From Lunularia cruciata (taxonomy: Eukaryota; Streptophyta; Marchantiopsida; Lunulariales; Lunulariaceae): DNA of 64,000 nucleotides. Shown piece by piece: positions 1 through 11,730 of the stretch; the first letter of the stretch is position 1; every line of letters begins with the position of its first letter. A model generated the notes under the pieces. That model had not been told where the DNA came from, did not search any database, and was given only the letters and a program-made list of their open reading frames with translations. The position numbers were made by a program, and so were the translations under genes. The stretch is taken from NCBI GenBank assembly GCA_948567375.1, contig OX419760.1, positions 28,768,001-28,832,000 of the forward strand, read 5' to 3'.

Positions 1-59
1 TCCCTGCACTTCATTCACAGGATTTGTCCTGTGGCACCTGTATGCAAACTTTGTAAAGG

Positions 60-3000
60 TCAAGAAAGATGATTGGACGATCCATCAATGAAATCTTTGT
101 AGTTTAGGCAGTCGCCTACAAAGAGTTCATATGGAGATCGGAGTTCTTCAAGGTGAGGAAGGGAACTAGGCACAAAAGAAGCGACTGACATGCTCTCATA
201 ATAGCTCCTCTTAAAAACAGAATGCTGGGACCATAATACATCGTTTGTGCATTCGCCAGCATAAGCATGATCTACTTGTGGAAACCATATTATATTTCTG
301 AAGTCTTACCAGTGGAGAGAATCGGAAGACAGGAAGCGGGCACTAATCTTCAGAGAAAGATCAACTGGAAGGGATTTCGACTTCTTAATATTGGCATCGA
401 AGTTGGGCAAGACTGACAGAGACGCTCTCGCAACCTCTGAAGGCCCGCTTGTTAACTCTCTGAAGCCTTGCCCCGTCACCGTCGCCATCAGCTTCAGCGC
501 TGCTGCCTGCACATGTTGCGCAATTAGGATTTAGTAAGTACTGTGCATAATCCCAGCGTTATGAACCCCATTACTGTTCTGCAAAGAACTATGGGTATTT
601 ATTTCAGTATGATTATTCATAATTGTCTGAATTCCACTACTGGTGTTCTCATAAGAATCAGAGGTTCTTATACCTTTTCTACTGTCCAGATTCTGAGTTA
701 ACATATAGGGGCGGATAGACGCAACGTGGGTCTTGCAAGAGAGGCAATTTACGCAACGTTCCTCTGCCATAGAAACTCAAGAGAGTAGAAACGGTTGTCA
801 AACTCATAAGGAGAGTTCTATGCTCCAGGAGGGCCTTTAGGTAGAGAGTAAAGATCCCAATAAGAACGTTGATGCAGGAAGAATGAAGAATGAAGTTGAA
901 GGTATATATTGAGGTGCGGTTTACCATATTTACACCCGAAACTGATGCTTGCGGCGGAACCATGGTCGACATTTCAGTAACATCTCGAAACTTGTTGAGA
1001 ATATGAGCTGCATGTACTTTATGGTTTGTAGCTCCACCCTCCGTCGAGGAATTAGGCAGGTCATTTCCCCGCACCTCACCACGAGAAGGAAGGCTGATAA
1101 CCTTTTCAATAGGCCTCCTGCAATACCGGTGTTTGCCTTTGTTTGAGTTCAATCGTTTACTTGCATCATTTCAGTGAAGAAATCTCTTGAGATCCAGCTT
1201 TCGAGTTCAAGTTTAGTCAAAGCTACGTGGCAAACACTGGTACCAACCTGACGGCATCTGAAAGGTCCACTGACCACGTGGCTGGGTCTCGAACGAGGTC
1301 ATCCTTAAAGGGAGAACGAAGAGACATCAGGGCATAAGTATCAAAAACTGATATCAGAGTTTGTAAGAACACATGCACACTCCTTACAGAAATGAGCTTC
1401 ACTTGGATGATTCACCTTTAGCTTCAGAAAAGGACACTCCGGCCTTTCGTGGGGTTTAGTAGCCGGGTATATTTCAGCAACTCGAGTATCAACTAACCGG
1501 GGTGAAACCTTCTTCAGGTTTGAAGCTAATCTGCACAAAACTTACTCACTTACGAATTTTAGCTGAATTTCACGTAGGATGACCGCGGTTGCAGCGACTG
1601 ATACACCAGAGAAAACAGGATTGGTGACAGCTGCCAAAATGACAGAGCACGTAGGAAAAGGGAGACAGTAACAGTTTCTACTGAACAATCTTCAGACTCT
1701 TCAAAGACAACAACATTATTCAATTAGGGTATTCTTCCCGCTATGGAATATAAGAGAAACGGGTCGCACCCTTGAGATGGAAGGACACCAGACTCTCCAT
1801 CTACACCTGTCCGCAGCCGGACATTGCGCTTGAGTTGTTCTTGCTGCAGCGAGAACATACAACAAGCTCAATTCACACAAACTGAGGCTTCCAACTAAGT
1901 CGTGGAGCATTCGGGAATTGCAATGTCCAGTTGAATGCATGAGTATAATGCCTAACAATATCCGATATCCAATGGAAACCCACAACAGCCCTTTTGAAAA
2001 GATAATTGAAGTAAAATACACCATCAACTGCTTTGCATATATCATTAAGTTGTGGCAGCATATGAGTAAAGATACTTGGTTATCTTCTAACCCGAAGTTC
2101 AGAAGGAGTCTTCCTCCTGGCTCCGTTCGCAGAAACTGAATAGTTTAACGAGGATGCCATGGTGACACCCGGATCCGGAGGAGAAACCATAGTAGCAGGT
2201 GGCATCTTGCGGGTATGTTTCACTTGAATCTAGTGATATAAAACTAGACTATTTCAAGACTTTAACATCATGACTGAACCTGCGATGTGCATATAGGAAG
2301 TCACCAGCATTGTTAACCAAAAGCATTTCTTTGAGCAACGATTCTCTCTGATAACGTATGATACATGATGGATGAAAACAGCAATTGAGAAGGATAAAAG
2401 GAAACCAAAGGCACAGATCAATGCAAATTCGGTCACTTAACCTCCAACATCCACCTTTAGTTACCTATTCTTTATGTCTGATCAGAACCATTCATATTCA
2501 CCAAAGCTGAGACTCACCGGTGAGATTTGCAATCATAGTTGTGGACCATCCATTCGGCGCACCTGCAATCTCAGAGTCTAATGCTTAGAAACGCCAAAGG
2601 AGGGCAGAATCCTAGCAAGAGCCTAATGAAATTTATTTTCTTTAGTTTTTACTATTATCGTTTGGTCATTCTTATGAGTAGTAAAATAAGTTATTCAATT
2701 TATGGAAAGTGCCATCAACTAAACTCACTGTTATCAAAACAAATACTTGTCCCCACCTCCACGCTTAAGTTAGATCGATCCACGTTTCAAAAATCCTTGC
2801 TGACCATATAAATTCGAAGGGTTTTCGTAATGGATAGTACGTTAGACAGCTATCAGCTGATTACTGATCAGCTGTCTGAATGTTGATTCTGCTATCCATT
2901 ACTAAAACCCCTTTGTCACCTATCCATTACTAAAACCCTTCGAATCTATTATCAGCTAACTCCATCTGAAAATTGTGTCGCAGACACAGAATCAACATCT

Positions 3001-4390
3001 GCAGCTGTCTATATAGTAAACGAACTTACCATCATCGTCATAGCTGTCACAACTTGGGAAACATAAGTCGCACAATGCAACAATCTTACTTAGGAAAGGG
3101 CTCCTCAAGCATATACTTCAAAATAAACCAGAGAGAGAGTACAACCTGAAGGCGACCCAGTGAATGAGCGCGCCAGAACTTCAAGTGTGCCAACTTCAGG
3201 ACTGGAGACCTGACCATCTCATCCTCCAAACTGTGCAGGAGGAAGATCAAATAAGCAAGTTCGGCCAGAAAGTATCAGGAAAATTAAAAAACACAGGTAG
3301 GATGGAGAAAAGGGAGCTCGCTCAGCCAGAGCACATCATCAAAGTCGCTGTGAGTAAGGGTGATCTTCCCTTAGCTGGAAATAGTGTATCATGAAGAGAA
3401 GATAATTTGTTTTCTCCCTAATGTGTTCCAAACATGCTCCTCCTGACATTGAGAAGAAACTTTTATAGGATTTTGTCCTCATATCGTAACTGAGAGCTCA
3501 ACGACTAAATTTTTCGGTTAAAAGCTTTAAAATTGAATACAACCAAAAACCACCTGGGAAAGAGCTTAGTCATCAGAAAAGCTCACATCTGTCTGGGCCA
3601 GGCAACGCTGGGCTACTGACATTTGATTAAAATACCTGGTCTTTGAGGGTAAAAACTCTTTGGCAAACCGCCGGAAAAACATCCGCCTTGTCATGAAAAC
3701 ATCTCCAAGCCGTCACGTTCTCCCGAAACTGCTCCACGCCCCATTAACATCCCGGACGTATTAGCACAAAGTGAGGCTAAAGCATAGTCTTCCCTTCTTT
3801 TCAACAGCTATGATGAGATATGAGAACTAACGCCTGGGTCTGGGTTACATTAAATCAATCCTGTGATAAGCAGTGTGAATATCGGGACAACTCAGTGACT
3901 GTGAGACTGCATTCAGCCAAGTTCCACGGGTTTGTTCCACTTTGAGGAGACAAATTATTTCTCAGCCAGACCAGGACACTCACCTCTTCGTTGACCATCA
4001 GGATTATAGACCGAACATGCTCGAATGAAGCTGTAACCGGGTCGAAATTCGGCCACAAATGAATTTCTAGATACTGGCTAATTTCCTGAACCATAAATCG
4101 CTGTGGCGGTTGGAAACTCACCTTCCCGTTGACCATCAGGATTATAGACAAAACATCCTCGAATGAAGCTGTAACCGGGTCGAAATTCGGACGCAAATTA
4201 ATTTTCTGGATACTGGCTAATCTCCTGAACCATAAATCGCCGTGGCGGTACTTTCTTGTTCCCACACTGGTGAGAGTATGTTCCGTCCTGTATATGTCAA
4301 CCACCAGCTCCGCCTTGAACAGCGGCTTCGACTTGTCACCTTTGGTACCCGACCAGTTCGCCTTTGCAATTTTCTAGATTGTAAGAGTTC
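60..4390 (-). CDS. Unidentified multi-exon host gene (partial reconstruction)
   Basis: I do not recognise the protein. On the minus strand several stretches read as exons with plausible GT-AG borders. One near 4380-4130 reads ANWSGTKGDKSKPLFKAELV and continues to a GTGAGT donor. One near 3745-3642 contains FRENVTAWRCFHDKADVFPA and ends at a GTATTT donor. Others lie near 3385-3300, 1500-1375, 1121-930 (VHAAHILNKFRDVTEMS, donor GTAAAC), 770-545 and 506-435 (acidic SSAEADGDGDGARLQRVNK). The likely last exon is 271-60, containing DHAYAGECTNDVLWSQHSV and LPHLEELRSPYELFVGDC and stopping at TGA 62-60. Joining 506-435 to 271-60 with donor GTTGCG and acceptor TAG keeps frame. The first exon and ATG are not resolved; they may lie between 4400 and 4800. 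GC and CpG content are higher than in the block to the right. The exons may belong to one gene or two, and part may be pseudogene. Copies of 464-2623 occur inside copia-type elements at 24976-26260 and 28258-29490. Confidence 0.45.
2812..2945. repeat. Foldback element with ~25-bp inverted termini
   Basis: The ends 2812-2836 and 2921-2945 are near-perfect reverse complements; the left end starts ATTCGAAGGGTTTTCGTAAT. A third copy of the right arm lies at 2892-2913, and the interior holds a further short palindrome around CAGCTGATTACTGATCAGCTG-like sequence. It sits in a presumed intron of the minus-strand gene. It is MITE-like, but no clear target-site duplication was found. Confidence 0.6.
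3980..4251 (-). repeat. Tandem duplication of an exon
   Basis: Positions 3980-4110 and 4121-4251 are diverged direct copies with a period of about 141 bp. On the minus strand both encode versions of NFDPVTASFE followed by SIILMVN and a GTGAG donor. The distal copy keeps a possible acceptor (TTCAG). It could therefore be a second, alternative exon rather than debris. Confidence 0.7.
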
Positions 4391-4839
4391 AATTAACCGT
4401 AATTGCCTTGCCATGCATCGGTCCAAGCTTCTGCTCTGCAGATTTTTCTAAAGTCGGTCGGGCAAAGGAACCACCGGTGGGATCGCATACTCTGCAACTT
4501 TAGCCTTCTTGACATGCGTAAAGGTTCGACGGGACGGCTGTCATTTTGGCTTCTCTCTCCTTTGATCTCCAACGATCTACCAAAGTCCACACCGGATATA
4601 CACCCTGTCTACGAACCTCCCGCTGCGCGACAAACAACGGAAGCAGCTTCCTTCAGTGGAATAAATCGTCAAAATCGCGCCACATCTCCCACAACAATCG
4701 GTGTCCTTAAAGCTCGAGCCTATTTTATCAACCTCACCCAACACTCGAGCAGCGCATTGCGCGAGCTCTCTCTTTTCTCTTTCACGGTGTCAAATTGCTC
4801 GATGATCAGCAACCACGCCAAGCCATGAAATCCAGCAAG
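4391..4839. other. Upstream region of the first gene
   Basis: No gene could be closed here. On the minus strand a short open stretch around 4520-4455 reads KKAKVAEYAIPPVVPLPDRL before a stop. This could be an early exon or a 5' leader of the gene at 60-4390. A 141-codon reading frame on the plus strand is probably its shadow. Confidence 0.3.
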
Positions 4840-5050
4840 GGCTGGCCTTTGCCACCAGGTGTTTAGCCCTACCCGTAACTTGAATCCACCAAACGCCCGT
4901 CTACCCGTAACTTGAACCCGCCAAACGCTCGTCCGTTTGCTCTGCCGTGACATTTGAATTCAACTTCGTCCGTTCGCTCTACCGTGACATTTGAATTCAA
5001 CTGCCGCTAAGAATCGCCAGAGCCGGATTCGTATTCTATTTTAGTACAGG
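4840..5050 (+). repeat. Boundary repeat, copy L1
   Basis: This shares with 5205-5380, and with the reverse complement of 41935-42045, the elements CTTTGCC...GTGTTTAGCCC, ACATTTGAA and GCCGCTAA followed by ATCGCCAGAGCCGGA and TCGTA(A/T)TCTATT. The short sub-motif CCCGTAACTTGAA(T/C)CC and the motif CCGTGACATTTGAATTCAAC are each tandemly doubled inside it. The element is not identified. Confidence 0.6.
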
Positions 5051-5204
5051 AGACTAGTCGAACCTGTGTCCTCCGGACACAAGAAAAACGAGAAAGTTCC
5101 AAGCCCCACCCGTGGGCAACCCCGTCCCCGACGGGCAAGGGCAGTCCTCGTGTCCCCTATCTACCCAGCCCTTCGACTGTGCTTTTATCTTCTCGTAAAC
5201 CTCC
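5051..5204. other. GC-rich spacer between L1 and L2
   Basis: GC-rich intergenic sequence with small palindromes, for example CCCGT..ACGGG near 5124-5142. No gene seen. Confidence 0.3.
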
Positions 5205-5380
5205 AGTTCTTGCCTTTGCCGTAAAGTGTTTAGCCTAGCCTTACCTGGAACATTTGAATCCGCAAAACGCCCATCCGATTGTTTTAGCGTAATCTTTGAA
5301 TCCGACTACCGCTAAAGATATTCGATTGTCGTTATGTATTATCAAATTTCGGATTCGTAATCTATTATTATAAAATATAT
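5205..5380 (+). repeat. Boundary repeat, copy L2
   Basis: Second copy of the repeat at 4840-5050, ending in GGATTCGTAATCTATTATTA at the point where base composition changes sharply to AT-rich. Its inverted partner at 41935-42045 ends in the same motif at the other edge of the AT-rich block. Confidence 0.6.
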
Positions 5381-5784
5381 TATAATGGCATTTTAGATTT
5401 ATAGTAGGATATATTCTTGAATTTTAGTTATAATTATGCCTTTAATTTAAAGTATATTATTATTTATAAATATAAATTAAATTCATATCTAAAGGAAAAT
5501 AAATCGAATTGTATGTCCGTCACTTATATTTCATTTTGAAACTTTTAATGACGAAATCAATTTGAAAATTTAACAAGAATTGATTATAATAAGATTCATT
5601 ATGTATTATACATGACTAGAGAGGCATAAATTGATTGTAATAGAAGTCATTACGAGTTATACGTGAGTGCAGAGGCATAGTTAAATTAGAGTAAGACATC
5701 TATAAAGATCCTCATGTCATGGGCACACGTACAACCGGATGTGTGTCCATGCATCGGTGTATCGATATAAAAAGCGACCGCGTA
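5381..5784. other. AT-rich intergenic sequence
   Basis: No gene seen. Contains two diverged direct copies of a ~60-bp stretch (around 5575 and 5625) with ATTGATTATAATA and CATTATG motifs. Confidence 0.3.
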
Positions 5785-5932
5785 GGAAAAATGAAGGAGG
5801 GGAAGACCGCGTAGGAAAAATGAAGGAGGGGAAGACCCCATCAAGCATCAAGCCGTACAAGGGAGAGACAAAAAAGGTAACATGGGGCTAAGCCCCAGTA
5901 GAGTCAGTATGAAAAATCTGAAATCATCGTGT
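5785..5932 (-). mobile_element. LINE-like 3' end fragment
   Basis: On the minus strand this matches the 3' tail of the LINE-like family seen at 45579-46345. Shared landmarks are GGCTTAGCCCC, the CCGTAC/TTGTACGG motif, GATGGGGTCTTCCCC and CGCGGTCGC. Its last ~35 bp (CGCGTAGGAAAAATGAAGGA...) is tandemly doubled. Confidence 0.55.
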
Positions 5933-6564
5933 ATCCGGTGTTACATTTTAGTTGTGTTTGAACTATAGAGAGAGTGACCAGCATATATCATATCGAATGA
6001 CTCTGGCTTGCGAAAGAAGCGAACATACCGACAACTGCATGTATATTTCACATTTTCGAATTCCCCATAGATGTCTACTCCTTCGAAAATAATGTTTTCA
6101 GAATGAGAAATTAGAGCTTTCAAATATTTCATTTGTGTAAATCAAGTGTTTGAAATAATAATTTGTGTATAAATCAGGATTTTGGTCAACCTACATGAAT
6201 GACTGCATCAAACTACGTACTGGTTTATCTACCTAATACATTGCTGCATCGGACTTTCAGTAAAATATAAGAATTCATGACTACCGCCCGGGAGAATGAC
6301 AATATTCATCGTATTAATATATTCACTACATGCATTCATCATATATAAAATTGGTGGCATTAACCAATTAATGCCACTAATTTTATATATGATGAATGCA
6401 TGTAGCGAAATACCATAATAAAGTAACTACTCCATCTTTTTCCAAAGGTTTGCAACTTTTACAAACTAAAGTACATTTCTCATCATTCTAACCAACGGTC
6501 AGATCCCAACACATTAGATTCTCCTATAAATATGAAGCAAATACATACATGTATAAAGAAGGGA
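5933..6564. other. AT-rich intergenic sequence with a hairpin
   Basis: Apart from the hairpin at 6324-6407, no gene or repeat was recognised. Confidence 0.3.
6324..6407. repeat. Near-perfect 40-bp-arm hairpin
   Basis: Arms 6324-6363 and 6368-6407 are reverse complements with two visible mismatches, separated by the 4-nt loop CCAA. The left arm begins CACTACATGCATTCATCATA. Near-perfect pairing in otherwise decayed DNA suggests a recent MITE-like insertion or an expressed hairpin RNA. Confidence 0.75.
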
Positions 6565-7330
6565 AAAAGGCGACCACAAGATGCGACCCCAAGATGGGAA
6601 GACCGCATCAAGCTCGTACAAGGGAGAGACAAAAGAGGTAAAAGGGGCTAAGCTCCAATAGTACAGATATGAGAAATCTGCCCCATTGCACCTAAGACAT
6701 CAGAGCTTTGCAAATAGTGAGGTCTACAAACTAATGGAGAATATGAAGAAGCATCACCTAGATGACTGCTCTTCTATGGATTACACCAACCAATGCTCTC
6801 TATAGAGCAATGGATACACATTGTCTAAAGCATGCTACAAAGTATGAGAGTGAGAGTGATATCCTTGACGTCTAATATGATAAGCACTAGTGCACTCCTC
6901 GTTGTATCCATCACTCCATATGACTTCAAGGCTATAAGAACAAAGAGGTGACCTCGTTGCATACTTGCATACTTGGAGACCTTGCATGTTATTGCTTTGT
7001 TTGCTGCCCGTCCAGGAGGATAAGTAATCACTCGCTCCAAATTGCATCACGCATAACTCTACAACATCACCATTGTCACCTGATCATCTCAGACCAAGTA
7101 TAAATTTTCTCTCACACGTGTTGTCTTTATTTTTTGTCAAGAATATGAATGCTTCCTCCAAGCAAGGCATCAACTCTCTTGTGCCATAACAAACAATATA
7201 TCCCATGTATCCTACTATGACCACTGTATCACTAAACATGTAAAAAGCAGTACAAAGTAAAGATGTATATCCATTCATATGGAAGCAAAAAGGAAGAAGA
7301 GTATTAGGATTCAAGGTATCCCTAGAATGT
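6565..7330 (-). mobile_element. LINE-like 3' portion, decayed, 5'-truncated
   Basis: On the minus strand it carries a frameshifted version of the C-terminal region found at 45579-46345. Fragments seen are SKYASMQRGHLFVLIALKSY and the downstream ...YHSHSHTL stretch, followed by the family 3' tail. Stops and frameshifts break it. The family tail lies at 6570-6700. Confidence 0.6.
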
Positions 7331-8329
7331 TGTGAATAGAAAGGGAAGAAAGAATGATACCCACCATATGCTACAATCTTAAGGGTTTCAATTCATTTTT
7401 TGTGTTTTGATCATAATTTACATTGGTCATTTAAGAATATTGTAAATTTATAGTTGTAATGGTGTTGGTGATAAGTGGTTTTTCTTAAATTTAAAATTTA
7501 AAATTTAATCTCATGTTCTTGGAGACTTATTTTATCTTTGGATTCTTTCATATTTGATTGCATATTGATCAATTACTAGGGTTAATATGTGTATGGGTGC
7601 TAAACTTATTTCCAAGTGATCTATGAAATTAAAATACATCAATAGATTGCCACACAAGGATAAAGCACACACTCACTTTTAGGTCAAAATATATATATCA
7701 TATTTCCTATTGTTTATGTGATTTGATACTTCTTGTATATTTGTCAATAGGAAATTATCCTACCATCTCAAATTAAGTATTATAATACATTCCAATTCAT
7801 AAATGAAGTAAAAACTATCAATGGTAAAGACAATTTAATGATTTAGATTAGATTCTTAATCAGTTGATATTTCATGTATAATATATTTCCACAAAAATAT
7901 TAAGAAAAAAATTGAAGATTACAAATTAAAATTCAAATATATTTTTAAAAAATACTACAATTATCTTATTCTTCTAATAATTTATCTATAAGGGATTTGG
8001 AAATTTTTTAGGATATAAAGACATTCATAAATAAATTAATATTTGAAAATACTGTAATTTTGTAAAAATATAATCTATCAAATAAGCTATTATATCATTT
8101 AAAATTATGTTATGATATTTGAGGTTGTTTTAGATACTCTCATCCATATTAATGTATCCCTTAAATGTAAAACATTTTTTAAGTAATTAATATTATAGAA
8201 TAATTAAATGGTAAGAAGCTTAACAAGTTCATCTATAATGTAGTGGTGTATCACTTTATTGTATAAATTTTTGTAGGCTAGTAATTATAGAATAATTAAA
8301 TGATCAAAATTTAACATGTTCATCTATAA
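7331..8329. other. AT-rich intergenic sequence
   Basis: About 1 kb of strongly AT-rich sequence. No gene or recognisable element seen. Confidence 0.3.
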
Positions 8330-8680
8330 CGGGGCTTGGCTTGTAGTTTTTCCTTCCCTTCATGTTTTCTACATGGTCACTTTTACTTTTTATTTGTCTT
8401 TACTAATAAATTTGTAAGAACCCACATAGACTACTAAATGGGTAAGGGTGATGTTCCAATAGTTTGTAAACTTTACTACTTGCATGTAGCTTGTATATCT
8501 TAAATTTACTTAAAATGCAATAAGATAGATTTTTCAAATTGATACTATTAGAATTTAGCCACATTTTACCTCTTTTGTTTCATCCTTGTAAGTGCTTGAC
8601 GGGGTCTTCCTATAGGAATACTCAAATGATGGGAAGACCCCATCATTTTTGTTTTTCTAAGCGGTTGCCTTTTCTTACTC
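8330..8680 (+). mobile_element. LINE 3'-tail remnants in plus orientation
   Basis: Around 8330-8400 the tail motifs CTTCATGTTTTCTACATGGTC appear. Around 8590-8680 another tail reads CTTGACGGGGTCTTCC, then GATGGGAAGACCCCATC, then CTAAGCGGTTGCC. They correspond to the LINE 3' end in the opposite orientation to the neighbouring copies. Confidence 0.45.
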
Positions 8681-8935
8681 CAGTTCCGTAACATTGGGAC
8701 CATTATCAGCCAACCATGTAAAGTTCATGGATACTATCTATAGGATGAAGATATCAAGATTGTAGATTCTATTGAGTTTTCATTTGGATTATGGTTCTTA
8801 ATTGCTTATTGAGAACCAAATATCGGTTTTGCTTAGACTTTTGCAAACAATGTAAACCAAATCAAAGGTTTCATGGATACATGATATATGAATGAAAGAG
8901 TTCAATATTCTCATGTAGATTTTCTTCATATTCTT
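8681..8935. other. Spacer between LINE remnants
   Basis: No gene seen. Confidence 0.2.
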
Positions 8936-11730
8936 GAATGAAGAAGAGGGAAATAGAAAGGAGGCCAACTACATAGAACACAAGAAGGATGAGAAGACCT
9001 CATCAAGTCGTACAAGGGGGAGACAAAAGGGGTAGAACGGTGATAGGTCCCAACATTATGAATATGAGAAATCTTCCGTACAACACCTAAGATATCTAAG
9101 CTATGCAAGTCATAAGGTTTACAAACTACTAGAGCATCCAAAGAAGCATCACCTAGAGTGATTGCTCTCTTATGGATTGCACCAACCAATGCTCTTTGTA
9201 GAGCAATGGACGCACATTTTCTAAAGTATGCTACAAAGTATGAGAGTGAGAGTGGTACTCCATGGCATCTTATATGATAAGCTCTTGTGCAATTTGTGAC
9301 AAATATAACTCCAAATCTAGAGGAACAAAGAGGTGACATTGCTATATACTTTTATACTTGGAGACCTTGCATGTTGTTTCTCTACTTGTTGCACATCCCA
9401 TCCAAGAGGATGAGTAATTACTCCAAAACTACATCATATGATCTATAACCACAACATCTACCATTGTCACTTGATCATCTTGGACCAAGTATAAGTTTGC
9501 TCTGACATGTGTTGTCTGCAAAGAATGTGAATGCTCACTCCAAGCAAGGTATCCAATCTCTTGTGCCATAACAAACATTGTATCCTGATGGCACCATGGA
9601 TAGCTATCCTTTGTCTTGCATAACAACATTGTGTCATATGGAAAGTTGTTGTATCTAGTGTAGAACCACACTCATAAGTGAGTAATGAAGATGTAGACAA
9701 GTGGACCAAACATAAGTGGAACTCATTAGTGTAGAGAAAGTGGTTGGTCCAAGTTAGAATGCCTTAATGCACAATTTAGCTAGGATCCAAGAGCTTGTAC
9801 CCTTGCCAAAGGAGGAGCAAAGACGTGCTCTAATGGTTTGAGGAACGGACAAGTCAACCAAGAGAGAATATAACACACGTTGATATTGTCTCTCCATCAA
9901 GGAGGACTACAAACCTTTGGTCCAATCTGACAATAGTGAATCAAATGGTGGAAGGTCTTCTCATGCCAATGGAGATAAACATCTCTCATTTTCCCCAATA
10001 ACACCTAGAGAGAAAAGGATTCCTCCTCCACCTTGATCACATAAGTCTCCAAAATTGGCATATCAACAACCATAAAATGGGTAGAAAGTAGCGGTGCCAA
10101 GAGAGCAAAATTACCCAAAAATGCTACAAGTGCCATTTCTTCCATAGATAATAGGCCTACTCATCCACACAAGCTTGGTAGAGATGTCTGTCTATGTGCC
10201 AAATCCCACCTCACACACTCAAATGTCCCTGATCCAATGATATCACCAAAAACTCCATAATCCTCCTATCAAAAGCTCTCAAACATGATAAGAAATTCAA
10301 GGAAGGAGGAATTGTGCAAAGAAAGTAAGTAAATCATGCAATACTAGAGGGGTTAGGACCAAATGACACCTATGGATCTCCTAGTAGCAAAATGTCATCC
10401 ACATGGAGAATATCTTCTACAAGAGCATCATCTAAGAAGCATATGACAAAATCCTTAGATCCTATTGGCACTCCAAGAATACATAGTCTGTATGTAGATA
10501 TGACACACCACTCTAGAATCTCAAGGTGAGGAAGGATATTTGAAGTGGACTATGCTCTACACTTTGACACCTTGACTCTAAAGCCTACAAGATGTAGCTT
10601 GGTAGTCAAGTGATCAAAGGCATGCCTAATCTGATCTCTGAGGCCTACAATATGAGTATCATCTACTAAGGAAGGAAATACACAACCTAGCATGGCCAAA
10701 GTAGTAAACAAGAGAGCTAATGAAGTAAGCCATGGCAAACAAAGGTCACCTTAAAGGATCTCCCTATTGTGTACTAGCAATTGACTCCAAGACAATCACT
10801 TCATCTTATGATGACCCATGCTAGTAGTAAAGGGAAGTAGGAGAGCCATAGAAAAACTACACAAAGGGAATGAGACTGGCCAACTATCCATTGGCCTCCC
10901 TAAGCTCTCTAAGGATGATGCCCAAGAGACATTATTAAAAGCTTTCTTAACATCCTCCTATAGGACAACCCACTCTATATGGATATCTAGGAGCGCCTTG
11001 ATGCATAAGGAAATAGCCTTGGAAGTGAGATTGATGTTGAAGGACAATGGTGTGACTAACCAAGTGCAAAAAGATCTCTCCAATAGCAATTGGTCTAATG
11101 CCTCCCATGCCTTTCTCCATGACAAGAAGTAGACTAGCTTCTAACACCCAACTAATTGATGTAGGAATATCTCCCCTTGCTATTGCTACAACCACCAAAA
11201 ACAACTTAGTAAATCTACTAGACGGATCATTTGCTTGAAATCAATCTCTAAGATGCTCATATACCATCCTTGACAAGTCTTATGAGGAGAGGTGAGGAGT
11301 AGTGCACAATGCTTGTGTAAAAAGTGACCTATCAAGACATAAAAGCTGCTCAAGCTAATAATATAAGACCTCTAATGGTACTCCTTCTCTTGCCAAAAGG
11401 AGTATAAGGAGGAGATGCAATGAGCATAGGGAAGAGATAGTTTGATCAATGGGACTAGCCATAGATAAAGAGTGTAGCGCTCATGCTGCTCTACTAACCT
11501 CTCTTGCCTAATGCAATGTCTTATACCATCATAATTGAGTAGAATCTATGGTATCTTGGGGTAGAATCTATCTCCTAAAATGTGGATCCCTAACCAACTC
11601 CTCCTATTGGGCAACCTAATCTCCTACTTGGAGAAGACAAAATCTTTCAACCACCTCTCCATGCCCCAAATGCCCCCCTCTAGCATAATGAAGGTACCAT
11701 TAAGGGAGTAAGAGGAATAAGAACCATGCT
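8936..11730 (-). mobile_element. LINE-like retrotransposon with degenerate reverse transcriptase
   Basis: Read on the minus strand, this is a decayed non-LTR-type pol. Upstream, 11135-10950 reads GMGGIRPIAIGEIFLHLV, matching the GGIRPIAVGE block before the fingers and palm of LINE reverse transcriptases. 10738-10550 reads PSLVDDTHIVGLRDQIRHAF followed by LVGFRVKVSKC, the A/L-DD catalytic block and its follow-on. Then come GVPIGSKDF and LDDALVEDILHVDD near 10470-10390. The C-terminal part (9720-8940) includes CTRAYHIRCHGVPLSLSYFV, parallel to the copy at 45559-45960. Many stops and frameshifts are present, so it is inactive. The 3' tail (GACCTCATCAAGTCG-like on the plus strand) is at 8940-9030. 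Confidence 0.65.

Noticed and set aside
1170-2102. Loss of 1175-2097 in the copies as proof of capture from spliced RNA
   Set aside because: GTGAAG...TTCAG would fit a plus-strand intron, but the exons recognised here are on the minus strand, and the TTCAG repeats at both ends allow a simple insertion or deletion.
4403-4828. 141-codon plus-strand ORF
   Set aside because: Opposite the likely 5' region of the minus-strand gene. Composition gives no domain or homology that I recognise.
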